Below are positions 24,750 through 34,082 of a stretch of 64,000 nt of DNA, piece by piece. This DNA is from Stieleria mannarensis (lineage in GTDB: Bacteria > Planctomycetota > Planctomycetia > Pirellulales > Pirellulaceae). The notes under the pieces are model-generated. The model saw only the letters and a list, made by a program, of their open reading frames with translations. It was not told the DNA's origin and did no database searches. The translations under genes and the position numbers were made by a program. Position 1 is the stretch's first letter; the number at the start of each line of letters is the position of its first letter. The DNA lies in NCBI RefSeq assembly GCF_014154935.1, contig NZ_JACEHH010000041.1:16395-80394 (forward strand). Reading direction: 5' to 3'.

Positions 24750-27044
24750 ATGGAGACCAACTGGACGATGGACGATTCCTCCAACTCGATGCTTTCACCG
24801 GCAAATCTATTTCGCGATTTTACCGCGTCGATTGTGGTGTTTCTGGTGGCATTGCCGCTGTGCCTGGGGATCGCGTTGGCATCCGGGGCGCCGTTGTTTT
24901 CCGGGTTGATCGCCGGGATTGTGGGCGGAATTGTGGTCGGATCGCTAAGCGGATCGCACACCAGCGTCAGCGGGCCGGCGGCGGGTTTGACCGCGGTGGT
25001 GTCGGCCCAGATCGCCAACCTGGAGACGTTTGATGCGTTTTTGTTGGCGGTGGTCGTCGGCGGCTTGATCCAAATCGGGTTGGGGATTGCCAAGGCCGGG
25101 GCGCTTTCGGCGTTCTTTCCCAGCAGCGTGATCAAGGGGTTGTTGGCGGCGATCGGGGTGATTTTGATCCTGAAACAGATTCCCCACCTGTTCGGACATG
25201 ATACCGACCCGGAAGGGGAGATGTCGTTTTCACAGCCCGACGAGGAGACGACGTTTTCGGAGCTTGGGACGTTGATCGCCGGGGAGCTGCACCTGGGTGC
25301 CGCGGTGATCGGACTGATCTCGCTGGCCTTGTTGGTGTTTTGGGACCGGACGAGGCCGCTGAAGAATTCCGGCGTCCCGGGCCCGCTGGTGGTGGTGCTG
25401 GTCGGCGTCGCGTTGCAGGCTCTGTTTGCGACCTTCGGCGGCAGCTGGATGGTCGGCGCGTCGCACTTGGTGCAGATTCCGGTGGCGGAGAGTTTCTCGG
25501 ACTTCGGCAGCTTCTTGCGGCTTCCCGATTTTACCCAGTGGGCCAACCCCGCGGTCTACATCGGCGGCATCACGATCGCCATCGTGGCTTCGCTGGAAAC
25601 GCTGTTGAACCTGGAAGCAACCGACAAGCTCGACACCTACCGTCGCAGCTCTCCGCCCAGTCGTGAGCTGTTGGCGCAAGGGGTCGGCAACGTGACGGCC
25701 GGAATGATCGGTGGCATCCCCGTCACGTCGGTGATCATTCGCAGCAGCGTGAACGTCAATTCCGGTGCCCGATCGAAGTTGTCGACGATCTCCCACGGCG
25801 TGTTGTTGCTGGTCTGTGTCGGTCTGTTCCCGGTTTACTTGAACATGATCCCGCTGTCCTCCTTGGCCGCGATTCTGTTGGTCACGGGATTCAAACTCGC
25901 CAGCCCCAAATTGTTCAAACAAATGTGGAGCGAAGGCCGTTATCAATTCATTCCGTTCATCACAACGGTCGCGGCGATCGTGTTGACGGACCTACTGATC
26001 GGCATCTTGATCGGGCTGATGATCAGCGTGTTATTTATCCTGAACAGCAACCTGCGACGTCCGATCCGCCGGGTCGTCGAGACCCACCTGGACGGGGACA
26101 TTGTCCACATCGAGCTGGCCGACCAGGTTAGTTTTTTGAATCGTGCCGCCTTGGACAAGGTCTTCACCGATGCAAAGCGTGGGACGAAGGTGTTGATCGA
26201 TGCGTCCGGATCGGATTACATCGATCCCGACATTTTGAGTCTGATCCGTGACTTCAAGAACAACATCGGTCCGGCCCACGGGGTCAGCGTCAGTCTGCGA
26301 GGTTTCCGCGAGAAGTACGAGCTTCACGACGAGATCCAATTTGCAGACTATTCGACACGTGAGCTGCAAAGCCGCATCACGCCGGACCAGGTGTTGACGA
26401 TTCTGCGCGACGGGAATGAACGATTCCGCACCGGGCACCGCATCACGCGTGATTTCGGGCGTCAGGTCGGTGCGACGGCGACGGGACAAAGTCCGTTGGC
26501 GGTGATCCTCAGCTGCATCGATTCGCGTGTCCCGGCCGAGCTGGTATTTGATCTGGGCATCGGAGACATTTTCAGCGTCCGCGTCGCGGGCAATATCATC
26601 GGCACGAAGTCTTTGGGAAGCATGGAATATGGCGTGGCGGTGGCCGGTGCGAAACTGATTGTCGTGCTCGGCCATACCCGATGCGGCGCGGTCACGTCGT
26701 CGGTGGAACTGTTCGATCAGCGGGCCGATGTGGAACAGGCCAGCGGTTGCGGTCACCTGCACGCCATCGTGTCGGAGATCCAGCAGTGTATCGAGCCGGA
26801 TCAATGCAGGGGCATCGCCGAGATGACGCCCGACGCCAAGGACGCCTGTGTCGACAGCGTTGCTCGGAAGAACGTGCAACGAACGGTGCACGAAATCATT
26901 GCCCGCAGCAGCGCGATTCGCCAAGCCGTCGACGCCGGCGAGGCGATCGTCGTCGGCGCGATGTACGATGTGAAAACCGGTGAAATTGACTTTATGATGG
27001 ATCAGGCGGTCAGCGCGGAAACCGCTGGCAACGTCAACGTCTAG
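24750..27044 (+). CDS. SulP-family anion transporter fused to a beta-carbonic anhydrase
   Basis: 764 residues. Residues about 20-430 form the SulP membrane domain (FRDFTASIVVFLVALPLCLGIA at the start, GSLSGSHTSVSGPAAGLT, NLEATDKLD, VTSVIIRSSVNVNSG). A STAS domain (about 440-530, VLIDASGSDYIDPDILSLIRDF) follows. The C-terminal beta-carbonic anhydrase (about 560-755) has Zn ligands Cys589 (CIDSRVP), His642 and Cys645 (GHTRCGAV) with Asp591/Arg593. SulP members of this type are bicarbonate or sulfate transporters; tethering a carbonic anhydrase fits bicarbonate/CO2 handling or pH control. Not overlapped by neighbours; flanked by inverted copies of repeat R5. Confidence 0.93.
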   Translation: METNWTMDDSSNSMLSPANLFRDFTASIVVFLVALPLCLGIALASGAPLFSGLIAGIVGGIVVGSLSGSHTSVSGPAAGLTAVVSAQIANLETFDAFLLAVVVGGLIQIGLGIAKAGALSAFFPSSVIKGLLAAIGVILILKQIPHLFGHDTDPEGEMSFSQPDEETTFSELGTLIAGELHLGAAVIGLISLALLVFWDRTRPLKNSGVPGPLVVVLVGVALQALFATFGGSWMVGASHLVQIPVAESFSDFGSFLRLPDFTQWANPAVYIGGITIAIVASLETLLNLEATDKLDTYRRSSPPSRELLAQGVGNVTAGMIGGIPVTSVIIRSSVNVNSGARSKLSTISHGVLLLVCVGLFPVYLNMIPLSSLAAILLVTGFKLASPKLFKQMWSEGRYQFIPFITTVAAIVLTDLLIGILIGLMISVLFILNSNLRRPIRRVVETHLDGDIVHIELADQVSFLNRAALDKVFTDAKRGTKVLIDASGSDYIDPDILSLIRDFKNNIGPAHGVSVSLRGFREKYELHDEIQFADYSTRELQSRITPDQVLTILRDGNERFRTGHRITRDFGRQVGATATGQSPLAVILSCIDSRVPAELVFDLGIGDIFSVRVAGNIIGTKSLGSMEYGVAVAGAKLIVVLGHTRCGAVTSSVELFDQRADVEQASGCGHLHAIVSEIQQCIEPDQCRGIAEMTPDAKDACVDSVARKNVQRTVHEIIARSSAIRQAVDAGEAIVVGAMYDVKTGEIDFMMDQAVSAETAGNVNV

Positions 27045-27105
27045 TGCTGCGCTCTGATTCTCTCGCTCCGATTCATGGGTGGTTTGCGATTAGAGGCTGG
27101 TGCTT

Positions 27106-27230
27106 AGCCCAATGCCACTTACTTTTTGAGCCGACAGCCCGCTAGCCGCGGGCCTTGGATTGCCCTTCGAGGCTTGTAAGGCTCGAGGCTTGAGGCTCAG
27201 TTTGTGATCGAAAGTAAGTGACATTGGGCT
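27106..27230. repeat. 125-bp palindromic element (family R3)
   Basis: Arms AGCCCAATGCCACTTACTTT (27106-27125) and AAAGTAAGTGACATTGGGCT (27211-27230) are reverse complements with one mismatch. Inside are a second inverted pair GCCCGC/GCGGGC around TAGCC and two direct copies of CGAGGCTTG. The small size and terminal inverted repeats look MITE- or REP-like; no coding frame. Confidence 0.8.
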
Positions 27231-27250
27231 TTAGCCGCCTCGGTCACTGT

Positions 27251-27293
27251 GAAGCAGCGACAGGGAATCGCCTAAAGGCTAGACACCAACACT
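27251..27293 (-). repeat. R5 copy C (inverted relative to copy B)
   Basis: Reverse complement reads AGTGTTGGTGTCTAGCCTTT then AGGCGATTCCCTGTCGCTGC and a weakened hairpin GTCGCTG/CAGTGAC. It lies 62 bp upstream of the antiporter gene, and with copy B it brackets the SulP gene in inverted orientation. Confidence 0.75.
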
Positions 27294-27355
27294 TCTGCCC
27301 GTAACATTCGTATCTGACTTTTTACCCTCGTTCGTCGTCAACAGGAGGGACGCGG

Positions 27356-29545
27356 ATGCATCCCAATGAGAGTTTGACGACGTTCACGTTGGCCGCCGCG
27401 CTCGGCGTGTGCCTGTTCACGGTGGCGACCTATTTGCGGACGTCACCGATCGTTGTCTTGTTGCTCGGCGGCGTGATCGTCGGTCCCGAGGGACTGGGGC
27501 TGGTCCATCCCGATTCGCTCGGCGAGGGGCTGGGCACGATCATTTCGCTGGCCGTGGCGATCATCCTGTTCGAAGGCGGATTGACGCTTGACCTGAACGG
27601 TTATCGTTCGGTCAGCCAGGAGATCTGGCGGGTGCTGACGATCGGCGTGTTTGTCACTTGGATCGGAACGACGGCGCTGTTGCGATTGATCTTCGGATTC
27701 GACATCGTCTTTTGTGTGCTCGCGGCCAGTTTGGTGATCGTAACCGGTCCCACGGTGATCGGTCCGCTGCTGCATCGGATCCGCGTGCAAGCCAAGCTGC
27801 ATCACATCTTGCACTGGGAAGGCGTGCTGATCGATCCGATCGGTGTCTTCCTGGCGTTGCTGAGTTTTGAGTTCTTTGTCAGCACCGACGGCACGTCACA
27901 GTTGGTCATCAAAGACTTGTTGCTGCGGTTTGCCGTCGGCGTGGTGTTGGGAATCGCGTTCGGTTTTGTGCTGGACTGGGTGCTCCGTCGCGACTGGATC
28001 GGCAAGCCGCACCTGAACACGTTTGTGTTGGCGATGGCCATGTTGAATTTTGCGTTGGCCGACATGGCGATCAGCGAAAGCGGCTTGCTAAGTGTGACCG
28101 TTGCGGGGCTGGTGCTGGGCAGTCGAAACGCACCGCCGCTGCGTGACATCGTTCGTTACAAGATGGCGCTCAAAGATTTTTCGATCGGGCTGTTGTTCGT
28201 CTTGTTGGCGGCCAATCTGGATCTTGCCGCATTCGTCCGTTACGGCTGGCATTTGGTCTTGGCTGTCGCCGGGATCATGTTGATCGTCCGCCCGCTGAAC
28301 ATCTTTGTGTCGATGCGGCGGAGTCTGTTGACTTGGAAGGAGAAACTGTTTCTCGGCTGGATCGCACCGCGGGGAATTGTCGCCGCGTCGATGGCTTCGG
28401 TCTTCGCACTCGAACTGGGGCGGCGCGGGGTCGAAAACGCGGTGTTCCTCGAATCGTTCACCTATTCGGTGATCGCCGGGACCGTCGTCGTGCAGGGGAT
28501 CACCGCAGGGTCGGTCGGGAGGTGGTTGGGCGTCGTCCGCCCGGTGCCCACCGGATGGATCATCGTCGGGGCGCACGCGCTGGGCCGATGCATCGCCACG
28601 TTCTTCACCCGACACGGCATCGATGTCGTGCTGATCGATACCAACGCGCGCGAAGTGCGGGATGCCGAACGGGAGGGGCTGATCGCGATCAACGAAGACG
28701 CGATGCAGCTCAATCCCCAAAAGCACGCCGAATTGTATCGCTGTGGAAATCTCTTGGCGCTGACGGCCAATGCCGACCTGAATCGGATGCTGTGTCGACG
28801 CTGGGCGGAGTTGCTGGAGGATGCGACGCTGTTTCGGTGGGAAAAGTCCGGGTACCAAACGGCCGAAAACGAACACCTGTTGGTCGGAAAACGCGTTTGG
28901 ACCGAGTTGCCGCTCAGTCGTTGGATGCACCCCAACAGTGAATCCCCGCCGCTTCAGGTTGAACGCCGCGAGACGAATGCGGGGCCGGAAACTGGCAACG
29001 TTCTGATGACGGCCCGCGGCAATCAAGTGATCCCCGGGAATCCGCATGAACTTCACAAGGAGGACGTCGAGTGGTTGGTGTATGACGGCAGCGGCGAACA
29101 AGACTCCTGTGTCCTCCCGCTCACGGCGGAGAACGTCATCTTCTCCGAGCAAACCGACCTGCACGAGCTTTACCGCGAGATGCTCCATCACCTGCATCAG
29201 CAGCTTCCGGGCATCGACCCAGAACAGATGTTGGTCGAAATCTGGCGACGCGAAGAGGACTACACCAGCTTGCTCGGTCACGGGATCGCGTTGCCGCACA
29301 CCTGGTCCCCCGCCGTGGACCGGGCGACGTTGATGGTCGCACGACCGCGACATCAATTGCTCTGTCCGCTGACGGATCTGCCGATCGAAATCGTGTTCAT
29401 GTTGCTCAGCCCCGTCGGCGAGCCCGACGAACATTTGGCCTGTCTGTCGCACATCGCGCGCCTGATCGGGACGGAGTCCCAGCGTCAGCGGATCCTCGAT
29501 GCCGGCGACGCTGAACAATTGCACCGGTTGATCGCGTGCAGTTGA
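27356..29545 (+). CDS. CPA-family cation:proton antiporter with RCK (TrkA-N) and PTS EIIA domains
   Basis: 729 residues; AGGAGGG about 9 bases before the ATG. Residues about 5-390 are 11-13 membrane helices of the Na+/H+ (CPA) type (VVLLLGGVIVGPEGLG, ILFEGGLTLDLNGY, GLLSVTVAGLVLG, APRGIVAASMASVFALELG). Next comes a Rossmann RCK domain (from about 400; VGAHALGRCIATFFTRHGIDVVLID), where the middle Gly of the usual GxGxxG is His. The last 130 residues are an EIIA-fructose/Ntr-type domain with the phospho-His motif GHGIALPH (His648). It probably exports Na+ or K+ in exchange for H+ with nucleotide gating; the EIIA domain suggests control by a phosphotransfer chain. Confidence 0.9.
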   Translation: MHPNESLTTFTLAAALGVCLFTVATYLRTSPIVVLLLGGVIVGPEGLGLVHPDSLGEGLGTIISLAVAIILFEGGLTLDLNGYRSVSQEIWRVLTIGVFVTWIGTTALLRLIFGFDIVFCVLAASLVIVTGPTVIGPLLHRIRVQAKLHHILHWEGVLIDPIGVFLALLSFEFFVSTDGTSQLVIKDLLLRFAVGVVLGIAFGFVLDWVLRRDWIGKPHLNTFVLAMAMLNFALADMAISESGLLSVTVAGLVLGSRNAPPLRDIVRYKMALKDFSIGLLFVLLAANLDLAAFVRYGWHLVLAVAGIMLIVRPLNIFVSMRRSLLTWKEKLFLGWIAPRGIVAASMASVFALELGRRGVENAVFLESFTYSVIAGTVVVQGITAGSVGRWLGVVRPVPTGWIIVGAHALGRCIATFFTRHGIDVVLIDTNAREVRDAEREGLIAINEDAMQLNPQKHAELYRCGNLLALTANADLNRMLCRRWAELLEDATLFRWEKSGYQTAENEHLLVGKRVWTELPLSRWMHPNSESPPLQVERRETNAGPETGNVLMTARGNQVIPGNPHELHKEDVEWLVYDGSGEQDSCVLPLTAENVIFSEQTDLHELYREMLHHLHQQLPGIDPEQMLVEIWRREEDYTSLLGHGIALPHTWSPAVDRATLMVARPRHQLLCPLTDLPIEIVFMLLSPVGEPDEHLACLSHIARLIGTESQRQRILDAGDAEQLHRLIACS

Positions 29546-29682
29546 TCGGATCGGCGACGCAACGAATGTTCCGACATACCCGTGTGGTCCCGTGATCGAT
29601 AGGACCAATAGGACAGATAAGACCTAGAAGTCCGATGCGTCCTAGCAGTCTACCGCAGCTTCGTATTCTATTTGGCTGGACA

Positions 29683-29759
29683 GTCGCCGTCCTCTCCGAG
29701 GTCGGCGCGGGGCAAAGCTTCGCTTTTTCGCGAGCGCCGAGTTCGGAGAACACGGCGAC
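29683..29759. repeat. Long imperfect hairpin element (family R4)
   Basis: Arms 29683-29708 and 29734-29759 (26 nt each) pair with four mismatches; arm 1 begins GTCGCCGTCCTCTCCGAGG. The loop contains a nested AAAGC-TTC-GCTTT hairpin. It sits in the gene-free stretch 29546-30108, which otherwise has only short degenerate repeats (ATAGGACCAATAGGACAG at about 29600). Confidence 0.7.
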
Positions 29760-30108
29760 CCTCTCAGTGCATCGTCGAACAACAAATTGAGTTGCGGTCG
29801 ACAACTCTTGGCCCCCTCAACCTGCGCTGTGCCGTGCATCTGATGGGTGGCAACAAATTGATGCGGTACAGGATGTAACAATACGACACACTTGTGCGAA
29901 TACGCGCGGAGTACACGTTGCGTTATCAGGCAATGGTAACAACGACCACGTCCGTCGCGATCGACCGCGCGTGAATTCCTGATGAAGGACATCTGGAAGT
30001 CATCGCACTCTCCGATGCGGGGTTGACCGGCGGCTATACTGGCCAAATCTCCTCTCGCGCGATCATACGCGCCGCGCTCCGTTTACCTCTCACTGCTAAG
30101 AATCTGCG

Positions 30109-31653
30109 ATGCAACAGGTATTCAAGTTGATCATGGCGGCGACCATGATTGTGACACTGTCTATTTCCGGCTTTGCGACTGCCGCCGACAAACCGAACAT
30201 TCTGGTCATCTGGGGTGACGACATCGGATGGAGCAATCCCAGTTGCTACAACAGCGGCATGATGGGCTACCAAACGCCCAACATCGATCGGATCGCGCGA
30301 GAGGGCGTGCGGATGACCGACTGGTATGGGCAAAACAGTTGCACCGCCGGTCGATCAACGTTCATTACCGGCCAGAGTGGTTTTCGCACGGGTTTGTTGA
30401 AAGTGGGGCTGCCGGGGGCGAAAGAAGGCATGTCGACGTTGGATCCGACCATCGCCGGTTTGCTGAAAAACCACGGCTACATGACCGCGCAGTACGGCAA
30501 GAATCACTTGGGCGATCGCGATGAACACCTGCCGACCAACCATGGGTTCGACGAGTTTTACGGAAACCTGTATCACTTGAACGCCGAGCAGGAACCCGAG
30601 CACCCGGATTACCCGAAGGACCCTGAGTTTAAAAAGAAGTTCGGTCCCCGCGGCGTGATCAAGTCCAGTGCCGACGGCAAGATCGAAGACACCGGACCGC
30701 TGACCATCAAGCGGATGGAAACGGTCGACGAAGAGGTCACCGCGGGCGCACTGGATTTCATGGAGCGGGCCAAGAAGGCGGACAAGCCGTTCTTTCTGTG
30801 GTGGAATTCGACCCGCATGCACGTCTGGACGCACTTGAAGGACGAGTCCAAGGACAAGACGGGCTTGGGAGTTTATGCCGACGGAATGGTTGAACATGAT
30901 GGCCATGTCGGCCAAGTGCTGGACAAACTGGACGAACTGGGGCTGACCGACAACACGTTGGTGATGTATTCGACCGACAACGGCGCGGAGTGTTTCACTT
31001 GGCCGGACGGAGGCACGACGCCGTTTCGAAACGAAAAGAATTCCAACTGGGAAGGCGCTTACCGTGTCCCCTGTATGATCCGCTGGCCGGGCAAGATCAA
31101 ACCGGGCACGATCAACAACAACATCTGCTCGCATGAAGACATGCTGCCGACCATTCTGGCGGCCGCGGGTGAACCGGACGTCAAGGAAAAACTGTTAAAG
31201 GGGCATCAGGCGATCGGCCGCACCTACAAGGTCCATCTGGACGGTTACAACCTGTTGCCCGGGCTGACGGGCGAGGTGGAAGAGTGGCCGCGGAAGGAGT
31301 TTTTCTACTGGACCGATGGCGGCAGCCTGTGTGCGCTGCGGTACGGTCGCTGGAAAATGGTTTTCCAGGAACAGCGGGCGCATGGTTTTGACGTCTGGCA
31401 GGAACCCTTCGTCACGCTGCGGTTGCCGAAACTGTTTTGTTTGCGCACTGATCCGTATGAGCGGGCTGACCATGAGGCCTATCAGTACGACGGATGGCGA
31501 TTCGATCGTGCCTTCGCCTTCGTCCCGGCGCAAACCTTCGTGGCCAAGCACTTGGAAACGTACAAGGAGTTTCCGCCGCGTCAAAAGCCCGGCAGCTTTG
31601 CGCTGGACGATGTGCTGAGTGCGTTGCAGGAAGGCTCCGGGCCGAACAACTGA
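30109..31653 (+). CDS. Secreted arylsulfatase-type sulfatase (S1 family)
   Basis: 514 residues. Signal peptide about 1-25 (ends FATAADKPN). N-terminal metal-binding NILVIWGDDIG, formylglycine motif CTAGR with Cys78 (C-x-A-x-R form), GKNHLGDRDEHLPTNHGFDEFYGNLYHLN, and the second metal site MYSTDNGAE (Asp-Asn). Cys78 must be converted to formylglycine by a maturase (not in the window). It probably removes sulfate esters from algal polysaccharides in the periplasm. It is clearly paralogous to the sulfatase at 49359-50921. It is followed after 94 bp by the moxR-bat operon. Confidence 0.95.
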   Translation: MQQVFKLIMAATMIVTLSISGFATAADKPNILVIWGDDIGWSNPSCYNSGMMGYQTPNIDRIAREGVRMTDWYGQNSCTAGRSTFITGQSGFRTGLLKVGLPGAKEGMSTLDPTIAGLLKNHGYMTAQYGKNHLGDRDEHLPTNHGFDEFYGNLYHLNAEQEPEHPDYPKDPEFKKKFGPRGVIKSSADGKIEDTGPLTIKRMETVDEEVTAGALDFMERAKKADKPFFLWWNSTRMHVWTHLKDESKDKTGLGVYADGMVEHDGHVGQVLDKLDELGLTDNTLVMYSTDNGAECFTWPDGGTTPFRNEKNSNWEGAYRVPCMIRWPGKIKPGTINNNICSHEDMLPTILAAAGEPDVKEKLLKGHQAIGRTYKVHLDGYNLLPGLTGEVEEWPRKEFFYWTDGGSLCALRYGRWKMVFQEQRAHGFDVWQEPFVTLRLPKLFCLRTDPYERADHEAYQYDGWRFDRAFAFVPAQTFVAKHLETYKEFPPRQKPGSFALDDVLSALQEGSGPNN

Positions 31654-31747
31654 GTGAAGGTTCTTGTGCGATCTTGATTGCGTGTCGTGGCCGTCGGATC
31701 CCGACCGGCGGCGACGGCGCGCAGTTTGTGACGTGAGGCTCGATGAG

Positions 31748-32707
31748 ATGACGACACGAGAAGCGTTCCTGCAGGTCTCCGCGGCGATGAATGCCGCCAT
31801 CATCGGCCAACAGACGGTCGTTGAACGGTTGATCATCGCCCTCTTGGCCAACGGAAACGTGCTGATGGAAGGGCTTCCGGGCACCGCCAAGACGCGTGCG
31901 ATCAAAACATTGTCCAAGCTGATCCGAAGCGACTTTCGACGCGTCCAGTTCACGCCCGATTTGCTGCCGTCGGACGTGACGGGCTCGGAAATCTACCGCG
32001 AACAAAACGGGACATTCGAATTTCAACCGGGGCCGCTGTTTGGCAATTTGGTGCTGGCCGATGAAATCAATCGCGCGCCCGCCAAGGTTCAGGCGGCGTT
32101 ACTTGAGGCGATGGAAGAACGTCAGGTCACCGTGGCGGGAACGACCCATCCGTTGCCGCCGTTGTTCCTCGTGCTTGCGACGCAAAACCCGATCGAACAG
32201 GAAGGCACCTACCCGCTACCGGAAGCCCAAATGGATCGCTTCTTGGTGTATGTGAAAGTGCCCTATCCAGCCGCCGACAACGAATTGGCGATCTTGAATC
32301 TGGTTCGCTCGGAAACGAAAGGAGATCCGCCGCCGACGCCCGAGCCGATTTCTCAGGACACGGTGTTTGCAGCCCGCCGCGAGGTCAATGCGGTCCACGT
32401 GGCCGAAACGGCGGCCAGGTACATGGTCGATCTTGTCATCGCAACCCGCCAAGCGGAACGCTACGGCGATCAGCTTGCCAACTGGATCCACGTGGGCGCC
32501 AGTCCACGCGGGACGATCGCACTGGATGCCGCGGCGCGTGCGCGGGCGTGGCTGCGTGGTCACGATTTTGTCTCACCCGAAGACGTCCAGGCGGTCGCAC
32601 CGGCGTGCCTGGCCCATCGCGTCCATTTGTCCTATGAAGCCGAAGCGGAGGGCAAATCACGCGAAGACGTCATCGATGAAATCTTGCAGCGCGTCGCAGT
32701 GGGTTAG
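31748..32707 (+). CDS. MoxR-family AAA+ ATPase
   Basis: 319 residues from MTTREAFLQV; the 28 codons before it have no family character. Walker A GLPGTAKT (about 44-51), Walker B VLADEINRAPAKVQAALLEAMEE, sensor 1 LATQNPIEQEGTYPLPEAQMDRF, sensor 2 GASPRGTIAL. MoxR ATPases act as chaperones for VWA proteins, which fits the operon: five of the next six genes are DUF58, DUF4381, BatA, BatB and BatD types. First gene of the operon. Confidence 0.95.
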   Translation: MTTREAFLQVSAAMNAAIIGQQTVVERLIIALLANGNVLMEGLPGTAKTRAIKTLSKLIRSDFRRVQFTPDLLPSDVTGSEIYREQNGTFEFQPGPLFGNLVLADEINRAPAKVQAALLEAMEERQVTVAGTTHPLPPLFLVLATQNPIEQEGTYPLPEAQMDRFLVYVKVPYPAADNELAILNLVRSETKGDPPPTPEPISQDTVFAARREVNAVHVAETAARYMVDLVIATRQAERYGDQLANWIHVGASPRGTIALDAAARARAWLRGHDFVSPEDVQAVAPACLAHRVHLSYEAEAEGKSREDVIDEILQRVAVG

Positions 32708-32715
32708 CCGAACCT

Positions 32716-33615
32716 ATGATTCATCCCACACTGGAGCAACTGGTAAGGCTGCAATTCGAGGCCCGCGAGTTTTCGTTGCTGCCCCGGCAACCGGTGCACA
32801 GTCTGCTGAGTGGACGTCATGCATCTCGGTTGCGTGGTCGGGGGTTGATGTTCGAGGAATTGCGTGATTACCGTCCTGGCGACGACATCCGCACGATGGA
32901 CTGGAAAGCCACCGCGCGGCTGCGAAAGCCCCACGTGCGCGTGTACACCGAGGAACGCGAACGGCCCGTGTTGCTGGTCGTGGATCAACGCGTCAACATG
33001 TTTTTCGGAAGCGCGCGAACGACCAAGGCGACGACCGCCGCGGAGCTCGCCGCATTGTCAGCCTGGCGGACACTCGATGTCGGTGATCGAGTCGGCGCGA
33101 TCCTCTTTGACGACGAACAGATCCTCAAGATTCGGCCGCATCGAAGTCGTCAGAATGTGTTGCGAATCTGTCACGAACTGGTTCGGATGAACGGTCGACT
33201 GTCCGCCGAGCGTCGGTCCGATCCGTCGATGCTGAATGAAGCCCTGCGCCGAGCGTGCAACGTCGCGGTGCATGACCATCTTGTTGTGTTGATCACCGAC
33301 TATGACGGTGACGATTCAACCACGCACCGATTGGCGACGCGTCTGGCAGCTCACAACGATGTGCTCGCCGCACTCGTTTATGACCCACTGGGTGCGGATT
33401 TGAAGTCTGACGCGTCGTTGCAGGTGACCGACGGAAGTCGGCAGTTAGTGTTAGAACCCGACGAGGAGTTTTCGTGCCGATTCCGCACCCAGTTTCAACG
33501 GCGATGTGATCAGCTGCGTGAGCGGTTGAGTGCGATTCGCATTCCGATCCTACCGATTTGCACCCACGACGGTGTGATCGATCAGGTGTTGGCGGCGCTG
33601 GGGAGGCGACGATGA
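32716..33615 (+). CDS. DUF58 protein of the moxR-bat operon
   Basis: 299 residues beginning MIHPTLEQLVRLQFEAREFS. Characteristic blocks are LLSGRHASRLRGRGLMFEELRDYRPGDD followed by R-x-x-DWKATARL (the DUF58 signature), then a VWA-like fold (LLVVDQRVNMFFGS) that lacks the full DxSxS. It starts 8 nt after moxR. Cytoplasmic, as no signal or membrane helix is evident. Confidence 0.93.
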   Translation: MIHPTLEQLVRLQFEAREFSLLPRQPVHSLLSGRHASRLRGRGLMFEELRDYRPGDDIRTMDWKATARLRKPHVRVYTEERERPVLLVVDQRVNMFFGSARTTKATTAAELAALSAWRTLDVGDRVGAILFDDEQILKIRPHRSRQNVLRICHELVRMNGRLSAERRSDPSMLNEALRRACNVAVHDHLVVLITDYDGDDSTTHRLATRLAAHNDVLAALVYDPLGADLKSDASLQVTDGSRQLVLEPDEEFSCRFRTQFQRRCDQLRERLSAIRIPILPICTHDGVIDQVLAALGRRR

Positions 33616-34082
33616 CTGCGGATCCGTCAAGCCTGGATCGTTTGCGTGACATCGTCCAGCCGGTTCCCATCTCGTGGTGGCCGCCGGCGGCAGGGTGGTG
33701 GGTCTTGCTGGGAATGGTGACGACCGGGGCGGCGGTCTACACGATTCAGGCGATCCGCCAATGGCGATCCAATGAGTATCGTCGCACCGCGGTCCGGGAG
33801 GTCGAAGGGGCGATCGGCTGCGCAGCGATTTCAGAGATTCTGAAGCGAACGGCACTGGCAGCGTTCCCGCGCGATGAGGTTGCCGCGATGTCGGGGGCAC
33901 GCTGGTGTCGATGGCTGGGCGATACGTCGGGCATCACTGTTCCGCCAGAGGTGCTCGATGTCCTGACGACGGGCGTTTATTCACCCCAGACGTCCGACGG
34001 CGAAACAGACCTGCGCCGCTTTGCGCTGGCCTGGATCCGTCAGCATCGGCAGCCGGGTAACCCACGCGGGAGGACGGCGTAA
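33612..34082 (+). CDS. DUF4381 membrane protein of the bat operon
   Basis: 156 residues from MTADPSSLDRL; this ATG overlaps the DUF58 stop (ATGA), so upstream in-frame codons were discarded. Pattern LRDIVQPVPISWWPPAAGWWVLLGM with one membrane helix (about 23-43), then a soluble helical domain (LKRTALAAFPRDEVAAMSGARW) is the DUF4381 layout. Function unknown; always in this operon type. Confidence 0.88.
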   Translation: MTADPSSLDRLRDIVQPVPISWWPPAAGWWVLLGMVTTGAAVYTIQAIRQWRSNEYRRTAVREVEGAIGCAAISEILKRTALAAFPRDEVAAMSGARWCRWLGDTSGITVPPEVLDVLTTGVYSPQTSDGETDLRRFALAWIRQHRQPGNPRGRTA

